64,000 nucleotides of DNA from CAZGUX01 sp964529305 (GTDB lineage Bacteria > Acidobacteriota > Terriglobia > Bryobacterales > Bryobacteraceae), in contig CAZGUX010000183.1 in the NCBI GenBank assembly GCA_964529305.1, positions 5,554 through 69,553 on the forward strand. The letters are read 5' to 3'. The notes below the pieces were generated by a model. That model was not told the origin of the DNA. It did no database searches and saw only the letters and a program-made list of their open reading frames with translations. The translations under genes and the position numbers were made by a program. Within the stretch, counting starts at the first letter, position 1. The number at the start of each line of letters is the position of its first letter. Of this stretch, positions 17,039-27,200 are shown in pieces.

Positions 17039-19611
17039 AACTCAACCCAGCATTGACGACCGCCGCCTGCTGGAGCGCGTTGGCGCTGGCGCAGACGCTC
17101 CCGCCCGCGGCCACCGAACGCGTGGATTTCAGCCGCCAGATCGAACCGCTCTTCCGGCAGCGATGCCACATGTGCCACGGCGCACAGCAGCAGATGAGCA
17201 GCTTGCGGCTGGACAATCGCGACGACGCCCTGAAGGGGGGCAACTCCGGCGCGGTCATCAAACCCGGGGATAGCCAGCACAGCCGGCTGATCCGTTTGGT
17301 GGCGGGACTGGAAGGCAAAGTCGTCATGCCGCCCGCGGGCAAGCGCCTGTCGCCGCAGGAAGTCGGTCTGCTGCGCGCATGGATCGATCAGGGAGCGGCG
17401 TGGCCCGCCGGCGTTGTCGCGGCCGCCGCATCCGCCAAACCCCGCCACTGGTCCTTTCAACCGATTGCCCGGCCCAAGCCCCCCGCCACGCAGAACGAAA
17501 CCTGGTCGCGGAATCCCATCGACCAGTTCATTCTCGCCCGCCTCGAGCAGGAGGGCATCGAACCGTCCGCCGAGGCGGACAAGCGGACGCTGATTCGCCG
17601 CGTCAGCCTCGATCTGACCGGCCTGCTCCCCTCGCCGGAAGAGGTGGAAGCTTTCTTGCGAGACAATCGCCCGGACGCCTACGATCGCCTGGTCGACCGC
17701 CTGCTCGACTCCCGGCACTTCGGCGAGAAGTGGGCCCGCCAGTGGCTTGACCTGGCCCGCTACGCCGACAGCGACGGCTACGAAAAGGACTATATCCGGC
17801 CCCATGCGTGGCGGTACCGGCAATGGGTGATCGAGGCCCTCAATCGCGACATGCCGTTTGACGAGTTCACGATCGAGCAGATCGCCGGCGACCTGATGCC
17901 CGGATCGAGCGTCGATCAAAAGGTCGCCACCGGGTTCCACCGCAACACCCTCACCAACCGCGAGGGCGGCGTCAAGATTGAGCAGTTTCGCGTCGAGCAG
18001 GTCGTCGATCGCGCGGCCACCGTCGGCACCGTTTGGCTCGGCCTCACGTTTGGCTGCGCCCAGTGTCACGACCACAAATACGATCCGCTCAAGCAGAAAG
18101 AGTTCTACCAGTTCTACGCTTTCTTCAACAACGCCGACGAGATCGACATCGACGCCCCTCTGGCCGGAGAGATGGGCCCGTACCTGGCCGCGGTATCGGA
18201 CTACCGCCGCAAGCGCGAAGAGCTACTCTCCAAATACCATGTCTTCGAGTTGATGCCGCCGTGGGAAGCCAGGATGAAGGAGGCGCGCGCCAACCCCGGT
18301 AAATGGACCGACTGGGACCACACTTACGACGCGTTCCAGAAGTATCTCGACAACGCCGACAAGATCCTCGATACTCCGCTCGACAAGCGCACCCTCAAAC
18401 AGACCGATGCGATCACCGATCATTTCGTCATCAACTACCATCGCGTGATCACCAAGGAGCGTTGGAAGGAACTCGACTACGTGAGCCTGCGCAAGCAACT
18501 CACCGCGCTCCGGGCCGCGTTCCCCGCCCTGAGCGAAGCGCCGGTGATTGAAGAGTTGTCGGCGAATCGCCGCCGCAAGGCGCATGTTCATCTTCGCGGC
18601 GACTACCGCAAGTTGGGCGTCGAAGTGCAGCCGGGCGTTCCGGCGTTTCTGCATTCGATGCCGAATGACGCCAACCCGTCGCGCCTGACCCTGGCCCGAT
18701 GGCTGGTGGATCCCGGCAACCCCCTCACCGCCCGCGTCACCGTGAACCGCATCTGGCAGGAATACTTCGGACACGGAATCGTGCGTACTTCCGACGATTT
18801 CGGCGCGCAGGGTGAGAAACCGTCACACCCGGAGTTGCTCGACTGGCTGGCCGCCGGCCTGATCGACCATCGGTGGAAGCTGAAAGCGGTGCATCGCCTC
18901 ATCGTCACTTCCGCGGCTTACCGGCAGTCCTCGAAGACGCGGCCCGCGATCGACCAGCGCGACCCGAACAACCTTCTGCTGGCCCGCCAGCAGCGGCTGC
19001 GGCTACCCGCCGAGCTGATTCGCGACTCGGCCCTGGCGGCCAGCGCGCTCCTTGATCCCACCGTAGGGGGCCGCAGCGTCCGGCCGCCCCTGCCGGCCGG
19101 CGTGACCAAGCTGTCGTACTCGGACTCCGGCAAGTGGGATGAAAGCAAGGGCCGTGATCGCTACCGCCGCGGGCTCTACATCCAGTTTCTGCGCACCATC
19201 CCCTATCCGCAGTTGATCAATTTCGACGCGCCCGATGCGAACCTGGCCGCGTGCCGCAGGGAGCGCTCCAACACCCCGTTGCAGGCCCTGAACCTGCTCA
19301 ACGATCCGGTGTTCACGGAAGCGGCGCAGGCGCTGGCGGTGCGGGTTCTTCGCGACACCCCGGGTTCCGATCTCCCCGCCCGCGCCCAACGCATGTTCGA
19401 ACTCTGCCTGGTCCGGCCTCCCAGCCCTCGCGAGCGCGAGTGGCTTCTGGAACACTACCGGCGTCAGGTCCAGATTTTTGAAAAGGACGCAAAATCGGCC
19501 GAGCAGTTCGTCCCGATCGAAATGCAGGGACACAGCCGCGTGGAGTTAGCTGCCTGGACAAGTCTGGGCAGCGCTCTGCTGAACCTGGATGAATTCATCA
19601 CGCGGGAGTAG
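17035..19611 (+). CDS. Planctomycete-type cytochrome PSCyt1-PSCyt2-PSD1 (DUF1549/DUF1553) protein
   Basis: An 858-residue secreted protein with signal peptide MKLNPALTTAACWSALALAQ. The N-terminal PSCyt1 domain carries the haem c motif CHMCHG at about residues 43-48 with a downstream VVMPPAGKRLS loop. DUF1549 follows, with the CAQCHDHKYDP motif at about residue 341, then a C-terminal DUF1553 domain (RSNTPLQALNLLNDPVF). It is a close paralogue of the product at 13385, aligned over nearly its whole length apart from the haem domain. The start ATG overlaps the preceding TGA (ATGA). An electron-transfer role outside the cytoplasmic membrane is inferred from the haem motif. Confidence 0.92.
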   Translation: MKLNPALTTAACWSALALAQTLPPAATERVDFSRQIEPLFRQRCHMCHGAQQQMSSLRLDNRDDALKGGNSGAVIKPGDSQHSRLIRLVAGLEGKVVMPPAGKRLSPQEVGLLRAWIDQGAAWPAGVVAAAASAKPRHWSFQPIARPKPPATQNETWSRNPIDQFILARLEQEGIEPSAEADKRTLIRRVSLDLTGLLPSPEEVEAFLRDNRPDAYDRLVDRLLDSRHFGEKWARQWLDLARYADSDGYEKDYIRPHAWRYRQWVIEALNRDMPFDEFTIEQIAGDLMPGSSVDQKVATGFHRNTLTNREGGVKIEQFRVEQVVDRAATVGTVWLGLTFGCAQCHDHKYDPLKQKEFYQFYAFFNNADEIDIDAPLAGEMGPYLAAVSDYRRKREELLSKYHVFELMPPWEARMKEARANPGKWTDWDHTYDAFQKYLDNADKILDTPLDKRTLKQTDAITDHFVINYHRVITKERWKELDYVSLRKQLTALRAAFPALSEAPVIEELSANRRRKAHVHLRGDYRKLGVEVQPGVPAFLHSMPNDANPSRLTLARWLVDPGNPLTARVTVNRIWQEYFGHGIVRTSDDFGAQGEKPSHPELLDWLAAGLIDHRWKLKAVHRLIVTSAAYRQSSKTRPAIDQRDPNNLLLARQQRLRLPAELIRDSALAASALLDPTVGGRSVRPPLPAGVTKLSYSDSGKWDESKGRDRYRRGLYIQFLRTIPYPQLINFDAPDANLAACRRERSNTPLQALNLLNDPVFTEAAQALAVRVLRDTPGSDLPARAQRMFELCLVRPPSPREREWLLEHYRRQVQIFEKDAKSAEQFVPIEMQGHSRVELAAWTSLGSALLNLDEFITRE

Positions 19612-19614
19612 ATC

Positions 19615-21045
19615 ATGAACCTCCACGACTTTCTTGCCATCCAGTCGCGACGGAGCTTCTTCGATTCCGTCGCCGGTATGGGAACTCTCGCCCTGGCGCA
19701 CCTGATGACTGGCGACGGGCGCGCCGGCGAAACTGTTCCCAACGCCAATCCCCTGGCGTCCAAGGCCCCGCAGTATCCCGCGAAGGCGAAGAACGTCATC
19801 TTCCTGTTCCAGGAGGGGGGCCCCAGCCAGATCGACCTCTACGATCCGAAGCCCGCCCTGCGTCAATGGCACGGAAAGCCGCTGCCCCCTTCCATGACCA
19901 AGGACTTGAACTTCGTGTTCGTCAAGCCCGACGCCAAAGTGCTCGGCAGCGAACGGGTGTTCAAACCGTACGGGAATTCGGGCACCGAGTTTTCCGACTA
20001 CATCCCCAACATCGCCTCCTGCGCCGACGACATCTGCCTCATCCGTTCCATGCACACGGATGCGTTCAATCACCATCCGGGCCAATCGATGCTGTTCACC
20101 GGCTCCACCCAGTTCGGCCGCCCGACCGTCGGCGCGTGGGTGTCCTACGGACTGGGTTCCGAGGCCGAGGACCTGCCCGCCTTCGTGGTGCTGAACACCG
20201 GCCGCGGGGCAAGCGGCGGTTCCATGAATTGGGCCAGCGGGTTTCTGCCGTCCTCGTATCAGGGCGTGGTGTTCCGCAACTCGGGCGATCCGATTCTCTA
20301 CCTTCCCAACCCTCCCGGTGTCACACCCGAGACCCAGCGCGCTCGGCTCGACCTGATTCGCAAGCTGAACGAAGAGCGCTACCAGGAAACCGGCGACGCC
20401 GCCATCGCCTCGCGAATCTTCTCCTACGAATTGGCGTTCAAGATGCAATCCGCGGCGCCCAAGCTGCTCGACTTCTCGGGCGAATCCGCCGCCACCCTGG
20501 ACATGTACGGCGTCAACCAGGAGCCCACTCGCCCCTACGCCACCAACTGTCTGCTGGCGAGGCGGATGGTCGAGCGCGGCGTCCGCTTCGTCATGGTCGC
20601 CCACGCAAGTTGGGACGATCACCAGGAACTGAACAAGCGGCTCAAGAAAAATTGCGACCTCACCGAAAAACCCACCGCGGCTCTCCTGAAGGATCTGAAG
20701 CAACGCGGGCTGCTCGATTCAACGTTGGTGGTGTGGTCCGGCGAGTTCGGCCGCACCCCGATGGGACAGCTCGAACGGATCGACGAGGACCCCGGGCGCG
20801 ATCATCACCCCAACTGTTTCTCGGCGTGGGTCGCCGGCGGCGGCGTCAAGGGCGGGCAGGTCATCGGCAAAACCGACGAGCTAGGCCTGAACGGGGTCGA
20901 AAACAAGGTCCACGTCCACGACCTGCAGGCCACTCTGCTACATTGCCTCGGCATGGATCACACACGCCTGACGTACCGCCACAGCGGGCGCGATTTCCGC
21001 TTGACCGACGTCGGCGGCAACGTTGTCAGGAAAATGCTCGCATGA
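19615..21045 (+). CDS. DUF1501 domain protein, Tat-exported (second copy)
   Basis: A 476-residue DUF1501 protein, strongly similar to the product at 15611 over its full length. The Tat-like leader is QSRRSFFDSVAGMGTLALAHLM. Shared motifs are FLFQEGGPSQIDLYDPKP, IRSMHTDAFNHHPGQS, WSGEFGRTPM and GRDHHPNCFSAWVAGG. Together with the upstream PSCyt gene it forms a duplicated two-gene unit. The TGA overlaps the ATG of the amidohydrolase gene, which ties this pair to the catabolic genes rather than to an unrelated neighbour. Confidence 0.92.
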   Translation: MNLHDFLAIQSRRSFFDSVAGMGTLALAHLMTGDGRAGETVPNANPLASKAPQYPAKAKNVIFLFQEGGPSQIDLYDPKPALRQWHGKPLPPSMTKDLNFVFVKPDAKVLGSERVFKPYGNSGTEFSDYIPNIASCADDICLIRSMHTDAFNHHPGQSMLFTGSTQFGRPTVGAWVSYGLGSEAEDLPAFVVLNTGRGASGGSMNWASGFLPSSYQGVVFRNSGDPILYLPNPPGVTPETQRARLDLIRKLNEERYQETGDAAIASRIFSYELAFKMQSAAPKLLDFSGESAATLDMYGVNQEPTRPYATNCLLARRMVERGVRFVMVAHASWDDHQELNKRLKKNCDLTEKPTAALLKDLKQRGLLDSTLVVWSGEFGRTPMGQLERIDEDPGRDHHPNCFSAWVAGGGVKGGQVIGKTDELGLNGVENKVHVHDLQATLLHCLGMDHTRLTYRHSGRDFRLTDVGGNVVRKMLA

Positions 21046-22082
21046 GTAGCCGGCGTCATTTTCTTACTTCCGCAGCCGTCACCACCGCGATGGGAGCCGC
21101 CCCTGTGTCTGCAAAAGGCCGAATCGACTGTCAAAGTCATCTCTTCAGCGAGGAATACCTGAAGATCCTCGAGAAGCGTAAGGCCTCTCCCTACGTCGTC
21201 CGCGAAGGCAAAGATCGCTTCGTGGTCGTAGGCGAGTGGCGGCGTCGCATCCCGCCCCACTTCATCGACGTCAACCGGAAACTCGCCGACATGGACCGCT
21301 CCGGGATCCAGATGACGGCCCTGAGCATCAACGACCCCGGGCCCGAGTTGTTTGGCAAGGACTCGCCGGCCATGGCCACGCTGCTCAACGACTTCATCGC
21401 CGATACCGTTCGAAAACACCCGGACCGCTTCTTCGGCCTGGGGACCTTGCCCTTCGACACGACGGACAACATGCTGCGGGAGTTCGACCGCGCCGTCGGC
21501 AAACTCGGAATGAAGGGGATTCTGCTCTATTCCAACCTCGACGGGAAATTCCCCGATGAGCCCGCGGTCCGCCCGTTGTTCGAGGAGGCCGAACGCCGAG
21601 GTGTGCCGCTTCTGCTGCATCCCGCGCTGCCCACCACCTACGGTGCCGTCAAGGATTATCAGATGGTGGCCATGCTCGGCCTGATGTTCGATACGACCAT
21701 CGCGCTCTGCCGGCTGATTCTGTCGGGTATTCTCGACAAGCACCCGAATCTGAAACTGGTGTGTCCCCACGTGGGCGGCGCTCTCCCGTATCTGATCGGG
21801 CGGGTCGATCACCAGACCATGGTGTTGAAGCGCGGCAACGAGCACATCCGGCAGGCGCCCAGCGAATACCTGAAGCGCGTCTACCTGGATACGGTGTCGC
21901 CGATTCCGCTGGCCATTCGCTACGGCATCGATTTTGTCGGCTCGTCGCAGATGCTCTATTCGAGCGATCACCCCTGGGTCGACCCGGCCCTGATCGCGTC
22001 CCACGTGGAGGGTTTGAAGCTCCCCGCGAACGACGAAACGAAGATCTTCTCGCAAAACGCCCGCAAGCTGTTCGGACTCTGA
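21042..22082 (+). CDS. Amidohydrolase-2 (ACMSD-like) family protein, Tat-exported
   Basis: A 346-residue metal-dependent hydrolase/decarboxylase-like TIM barrel. The leader MSSRRHFLTSAAVTTAMG is twin-arginine. The superfamily metal site is suggested by RIDCQSHLF near residue 25 (the usual HxH is SH here), LLLHPALP near 190, LVCPHVGGALPYLIGRVD near 240 and YSSDHPWVDP near 305. The architecture fits 2-amino-3-carboxymuconate semialdehyde decarboxylase-like enzymes, which decarboxylate aromatic or muconate-type acids. The first metal motif departs from HxH (CQSH), so activity should be taken cautiously. The start ATG overlaps the preceding TGA; the open frame extends upstream but only as a shadow of the DUF1501 gene. 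Confidence 0.88.
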   Translation: MSSRRHFLTSAAVTTAMGAAPVSAKGRIDCQSHLFSEEYLKILEKRKASPYVVREGKDRFVVVGEWRRRIPPHFIDVNRKLADMDRSGIQMTALSINDPGPELFGKDSPAMATLLNDFIADTVRKHPDRFFGLGTLPFDTTDNMLREFDRAVGKLGMKGILLYSNLDGKFPDEPAVRPLFEEAERRGVPLLLHPALPTTYGAVKDYQMVAMLGLMFDTTIALCRLILSGILDKHPNLKLVCPHVGGALPYLIGRVDHQTMVLKRGNEHIRQAPSEYLKRVYLDTVSPIPLAIRYGIDFVGSSQMLYSSDHPWVDPALIASHVEGLKLPANDETKIFSQNARKLFGL

Positions 22083-22119
22083 CTAGCCCTCCCGGCTCTC
22101 GACGGAAAAAGGAGATGGT

Positions 22120-23400
22120 ATGAACCGAAGATACTTTCTGCAATCGGCCGCTCTAGGCGCGGGACTCACCCGCCGCTCCGTGGCGGCCAGCGACCGGATC
22201 AACATCGCCATGATCGGCGTACGCGGCCAGGGACGCCACCTGACCGGCAAGTTCGCCGCTCAACCGGACGTCGACATCCGGTATCTGTGCGACGTCGACG
22301 AGCGCGTCTACGAAGCCGCGGCGAAGGTAGTAGAAGAAAAGAAGGGCAAACGGCCGCCTCTGATCGCCGATCTCCGCCGCGTTCTGGACGACAAATCGGT
22401 GGATGCGGTCGTCGTCGCCACTCCCGACCATTGGCACGCGCCGGCGACCATTCTCGCCTGCGATGCCGGCAAGGACGTGTACGTCGAAAAACCGGCCTCG
22501 CACAATCTCCGCGAAGGCCGCCTGATGGTGGAGGCGGCGCGCCGGAACCAGCGCATCGTGCAACTCGGCACGCAGTCCCGCAGCCGGCCTTCCACTCAGC
22601 GGGCGATCGAAATCGTGCAGTCCGGCAAGATCGGAAAGGTCCTGATGGCCAAAGCCTGGGACGTTCAACTTCGCAAGGACATTGGCCACAAGAACGACGC
22701 GCCGGTTCCCCAAGGCGTGGACTACGACACCTGGATGGGCGTTTCGCCGGCCGTGCCTTTCAACGAGAACCGCTTTCACTACACCTGGCATTGGAACTGG
22801 AACTTTGGCACGGGTGACATCGGCAACGACGGTGTGCATCAGATGGACATCGCGCGCTGGGCTTTGGGCGTGGGCCTGCCCACCGAGGTCTCGGGCATGG
22901 GCCGCAAGGTGTTCTTCGACGACGATCAGCAGACGCCCGACACGATGAACATCACCTACAACTACAAAGACCGCGTCCTGATGTTCGAGATGCGCATCTG
23001 GAACCCCTACGGCATGGATGACCAGGAGAACGGCGTGGCCGTCTACGGGTCGAACGGCATGGTGAGCATCGGCCGCTGGGGCCGGCAGTGGGGCTACAAA
23101 GTATTTGACGACAAGGGCAAGTTGGTGATGGACGAATCCAAACAGGAAAATGACGCCGATCCGGCCCACCCCCGCAACTTTCTGGATTCGATTCGCAGCC
23201 GGCGCGCGCCCAACGCGGAAATCGAGATTGGCCACACGTCGAGCGCGCTGTGCCACCTGGGCAACATCGTGGCGAAGACGCGTCGTGCCTTGAAGTTTGA
23301 TCCGGCCACGGAGTCGATTGCCGGCGACGCGGCAGCCAACCGGATTCTGGGCCGCGAGTACCGTAAGCATTGGGCGACGCCCAAGGGTGTCGGGGTCTGA
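22120..23400 (+). CDS. Gfo/Idh/MocA-family oxidoreductase, Tat-exported (second copy)
   Basis: A 426-residue paralogue of the oxidoreductase at 11204, sharing the leader type (MNRRYFLQSAALGAG), the nucleotide-binding strand NIAMIGVRGQGRH, VYVEKPASHNLREGRLMVEAARR and the DDDQQTPDTMNITYNY segment. Such exported dehydrogenases oxidise a sugar or sugar derivative with tightly bound NAD(P). A strong Shine-Dalgarno (AAAAAGGAG) lies seven bases upstream of the ATG. It is the last gene of the receptor operon, 37 bases after the amidohydrolase gene; the hairpin at 23438 lies beyond. Confidence 0.93.
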   Translation: MNRRYFLQSAALGAGLTRRSVAASDRINIAMIGVRGQGRHLTGKFAAQPDVDIRYLCDVDERVYEAAAKVVEEKKGKRPPLIADLRRVLDDKSVDAVVVATPDHWHAPATILACDAGKDVYVEKPASHNLREGRLMVEAARRNQRIVQLGTQSRSRPSTQRAIEIVQSGKIGKVLMAKAWDVQLRKDIGHKNDAPVPQGVDYDTWMGVSPAVPFNENRFHYTWHWNWNFGTGDIGNDGVHQMDIARWALGVGLPTEVSGMGRKVFFDDDQQTPDTMNITYNYKDRVLMFEMRIWNPYGMDDQENGVAVYGSNGMVSIGRWGRQWGYKVFDDKGKLVMDESKQENDADPAHPRNFLDSIRSRRAPNAEIEIGHTSSALCHLGNIVAKTRRALKFDPATESIAGDAAANRILGREYRKHWATPKGVGV

Positions 23401-23729
23401 GCCCTCGTAACCGCTCCGAACCCTCGCAACGGACTGTGCGCCCGAGCGGAAGTGCGCGGGCGCCCTTGCCTTCCTAATTAACTACTTTCCGGCGTAAAAA
23501 TTCCGGATTCAGGCCGCGGACCGCTCCGTTACCGTCGCGGCACGGTATGAAGCTCCCTGCTGTCTCAATAACGGCAAGCGTGCCGCGAGCGGCAGCGGAG
23601 CGCGCGTCGCCAGTTTGTTCCTCGACGGGCCAGCCGGATAGGGGCTTCTTTCCGGCGATTGATTGTGGTGGGATCAAAATGGAGTCGTAAATTTGACTTC
23701 TTGCTTTTATTCCTTTCGGTCCCGATTCA
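23401..23729. other. Gene-free stretch between catabolic operon and hydrogenase operon
   Basis: No convincing coding frame is seen in these 329 bases; base composition falls towards the right end (AT-rich near 23690-23720), as expected for a promoter region of the hydrogenase operon. I could not pick a confident -35/-10 pair. The stretch contains the hairpin listed at 23438-23463. Confidence 0.5.
23438..23463 (+). terminator. Hairpin, possible terminator of the receptor operon
   Basis: GCGCCCG (23438-23444) pairs with CGGGCGC (23457-23463) around a 12-base loop, 38 bases after the last stop of the operon. No run of T follows, so it is at best a weak or Rho-assisted terminator. Confidence 0.35.
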
Positions 23730-24281
23730 ATGATTTCGCAATTTTCCGATATCCCTCCGCGGAGCGGTTCGCTTCCGGCGGAGGATCAGGAGTTCATCGA
23801 CAAGCTCTTGACGCAACACGACGGCCGTCCCGGCATGCTCCTCAGTCTGCTGGAAGAGATTCAGGAGCGGCAGCCCCAAAAGTACCTGCCCCTCGAAGTG
23901 CTGGAGTATCTGGCAGCCAAGACGGGCATTCCACGCGCGCGGATTCATAGCGTCGCCACATTCTACGCATTATTCAACCTGAGACCTCAGGGCGAGCATT
24001 CCGTCTGCATTTGCCGCGGGACGGCGTGCCACACTCGCGGCTCCCGGCAACTGCTCGAACGCCTGAAACTGCAGCTTGGCTTGAAGGAGCAGGAAGAAGG
24101 CAGCGCCGATAAGCTCTCCATGACCACCCCGGACCATCGCTTCACCGTGCGCACGGTTGCGTGCTTCGGACAATGCGCCCTGGCTCCGGTGGTGGAAGTC
24201 GACCACGCCATCCTCGGGCACGTGAACGAGCGCACGCTCGAACGCGAGGTGGAAACGATCCGGAAAGGGAGGCGGACGTGA
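23730..24281 (+). CDS. hoxE: HoxE/NuoE-like [2Fe-2S] subunit of soluble [NiFe] hydrogenase
   Basis: A 183-residue thioredoxin-like ferredoxin subunit. The cluster ligands are in CRGTACHTRG near residue 95 and ACFGQCALAPV near 147, the C-x4-C and C-x3-C arrangement of NuoE/HoxE/HydC. The N-terminal helical part ends LEYLAAKTGIPRARIHSVATFYALF, also typical. In diaphorase modules this subunit passes electrons near the FMN subunit. It heads the hydrogenase operon, and its TGA overlaps the GTG start of the next gene. The hydrogenase assignment rests on the operon, since NuoE of complex I is similar. Confidence 0.9.
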   Translation: MISQFSDIPPRSGSLPAEDQEFIDKLLTQHDGRPGMLLSLLEEIQERQPQKYLPLEVLEYLAAKTGIPRARIHSVATFYALFNLRPQGEHSVCICRGTACHTRGSRQLLERLKLQLGLKEQEEGSADKLSMTTPDHRFTVRTVACFGQCALAPVVEVDHAILGHVNERTLEREVETIRKGRRT

Positions 24282-27200
24282 CACCCCAGCGAATCACCGA
24301 TCTGGCCGGCTTCAACGCCGTCCGCGAATCCGGACTCGCCAAACTGCTGCCGCCCAAGCCGCGAATCGCGGTCGGGATGGGGACCTGCGGCTCCGGAAAC
24401 GGCGCCGAAAGCGTCTACCACGCCTTCAACGACGCCATCAGCGGGCGCGGCCTCGGCTTCCACTTGTCGCGCGTCGGATGTTTCGGCTTCTGCGCCGAGG
24501 AACCCCTGGTGAACGTGTGGCTGCCGGGAAAACCCCTCGTGATCCTTCGCCGGATTCAGGCCAACGACGTCCAGGCGATCCTGGACGACCTGGGCGCGGG
24601 ACGGATTCCCGCCGAATTGGCCCTGTGCAAGATCGAGGAGTGGGACCACATCACGGCTCACATCAAGTACGGCGCCGGCTATCCGGAGATTCCGCACTGG
24701 CACGAAGTCCCCTTTTTCAAAGGGCAAAAGAAGATCGTTCTGCGGAATTGCGGCCTGATTAGCCCCGGCGACATCGAGGAGTACTTCGCGGCCGGCGGCT
24801 ATCAGGGGCTGTACAAGGTGCTGATCGACGGCAACCCCGATTCCGTTATCGAACAGATCAAGGCCGCTAAGCTGCGGGGCCGGGGAGGCGCCGGGTATCA
24901 GACCGGAATCAAGTGGGAGATCATGCGCAAGGCCCAGGCCGCGCGCAAGTACGTCATCTGCAATGCGGATGAAGGCGATCCTGGCGCGTACATGAACCGC
25001 AACGAGATCGAGTCGGACCCGCACGCTCTGCTCGAAGGCATGATCATCGGCGGATACGTGATGGGGGCCGGCGAGGGCATCGTCTATGTTCGCGCGGAGT
25101 ACCCGCTTGCGGTTCATCGTCTGCATCGGGCGATCGACCAGGCCAAGGAGTACGGCTTGCTCGGCGACAACATCCTGGGCCGCGGGTTCCATTTTCATCT
25201 GAGCCTGGTGGAGGGCGCGGGAGCGTTTGTGTGCGGCGAAGAGACGGCTCTCATCCGCTCCCTCGAAGGCCGCGCGGGGCGTCCGACTCCGCGCCCGCCC
25301 TATCCGGCCGAGAGCGGGCTCTACGGGTACCCGACCAACATCAACAACGTCGAGACCTGGTACAACGTCGCGCCCATCGTGATGAAGGGACCGGCCTGGT
25401 TCACCGGGACCGGCAGTCCCAAGAGCCCGGGCACGAAGGTCTTTTCGCTGGTAGGGAAAATCCACTCCACCGGCCTGGTCGAGATGCCGCTGGGGACGCC
25501 GCTCAAGACCTTCATCTACGACGTCGGCGGAGGGGGCATTCACGGCCGAACCGTAAAGGCGGTTCAAACCGGCGGGCCGTCCGGCGGGTGCATTCCGCAG
25601 GATATGTTCGACACGCCGGTCGACTACGAGACGCTGGCGCAGCTTGGCTCCATCATGGGCTCGGGCGGCATGGTGGTGATGGACGAAGACAACTGCATGG
25701 TCGACGTCGCCCGCTATTTCATCGAGTTCACCCAATCGGAGTCCTGCGGCAAATGCGTTCCGTGCCGGGTCGGGCTCGACAAGGCGCTCTATTATCTCAA
25801 CCGCTTCACTCGAGGCGAGGCGACGGAGGCCGATCTCGAGACCCTTGACGAACTCTCGCGGATGATCCGTGACACGTCTCTGTGCGGTCTCGGCCAGTCG
25901 GCCCCGAACCCGGTGTTGACGACGCTGCGCCACTTCCAGCACGAGTTCGAAGACCACATCCGCGCGCGGCGCTGCCGCGCCGGCGTGTGCGAAGACCTCG
26001 CCCTCAGTCCCTGCGAAAACTCGTGCCCGCTGCACATGAACATCCCTCGGTACCTGCAACTGTTGAAGGAGGACCGGTTGGAGGACGCGTTTGTGTCGGT
26101 GGTGCTGGACAATCCGCTGCCCGCCTCGACGGGACGCGTGTGCCAGCACCCTTGCGAGAACCGCTGCCGCCGCGCGGGCGACGACGAGTCCGTCAACATG
26201 CGCGAAGTGCACCGGTATATCGCCGACGAAGCCTTCGCCTCCGGGCGGTTCGACGCTCTCTGCGTCCGGGTGGCCGAAACGAGACTCCCCTCCACGGGCA
26301 AGAAGGTGGCGATCGTGGGGGCCGGTCCGGCGGGTCTTTCCTGCGCGTATTACAGCGCCCTGCTGGGCCACGAAGTCATGGTGTACGACAGCAACGCCGA
26401 ACCCGGCGGCATGCTCCGGTACGCTCTGCCTGAATACCGTCTGTCCAAGACCGTCCTGGACAAAGAGATTCACCTGATCCGCCGGGTGGGCGTGGGCTTT
26501 ACGGGAAATACCCACGTGCCCGGGGACGTGTCGCTCAACGATCTGGACGGGCAATACGACGCGATCTTCCTCGCCATCGGCACGTGGAAGGAGTCGTGGG
26601 TGTATCTGCCGGGAACCGAGTTGAAAGGGGTTCTGCCCGCGCTGCCGTTCCTGGAGGCGGTCTCGAAGGGCGAGATCCCGGAACTGGGCCGGCGCGTGGT
26701 GGTGATCGGGGGCGGGAACGCCGCCATCGATTCGGCTCGCACGGCGCTCCGACTCGGGGCCAAAGTGACCATCATCTATCGCCGCGAACGAAACGACATG
26801 CCGGCGATTCCCGAGGAGACGGAGGCCGCCGAAGCCGAAGGGGCCGGAATTCTCTTTCTGGCCACTCCGCACCGCGTGATCGGCAACGCGAGCGGAGGCG
26901 TGCAGGCGATCGAAGTCGTCAGAACGCGGTTGGGCGAGTACGACGCCTCGGGACGCCGGCGCCCGATTCCGACCGATGAGATCGTCCGCGTGGAATGCGA
27001 CAGCGTGATCCTGGCCGTGGGGGAAACGGTGGATGCGGATTTCGCCAAGGCCTCCGGCCTGAAGATCAAGCAGAACAGCCTCATCGAAGTGGATCGCTAC
27101 ACCCTCGAGACGAGCCGCCCCAAGTTCTACGCCGGCGGCGACCTGATCACCGGCGCGTCCAACGTCTCGAACGCGATGGGTTACGGAAAGAAGGCCGCGC

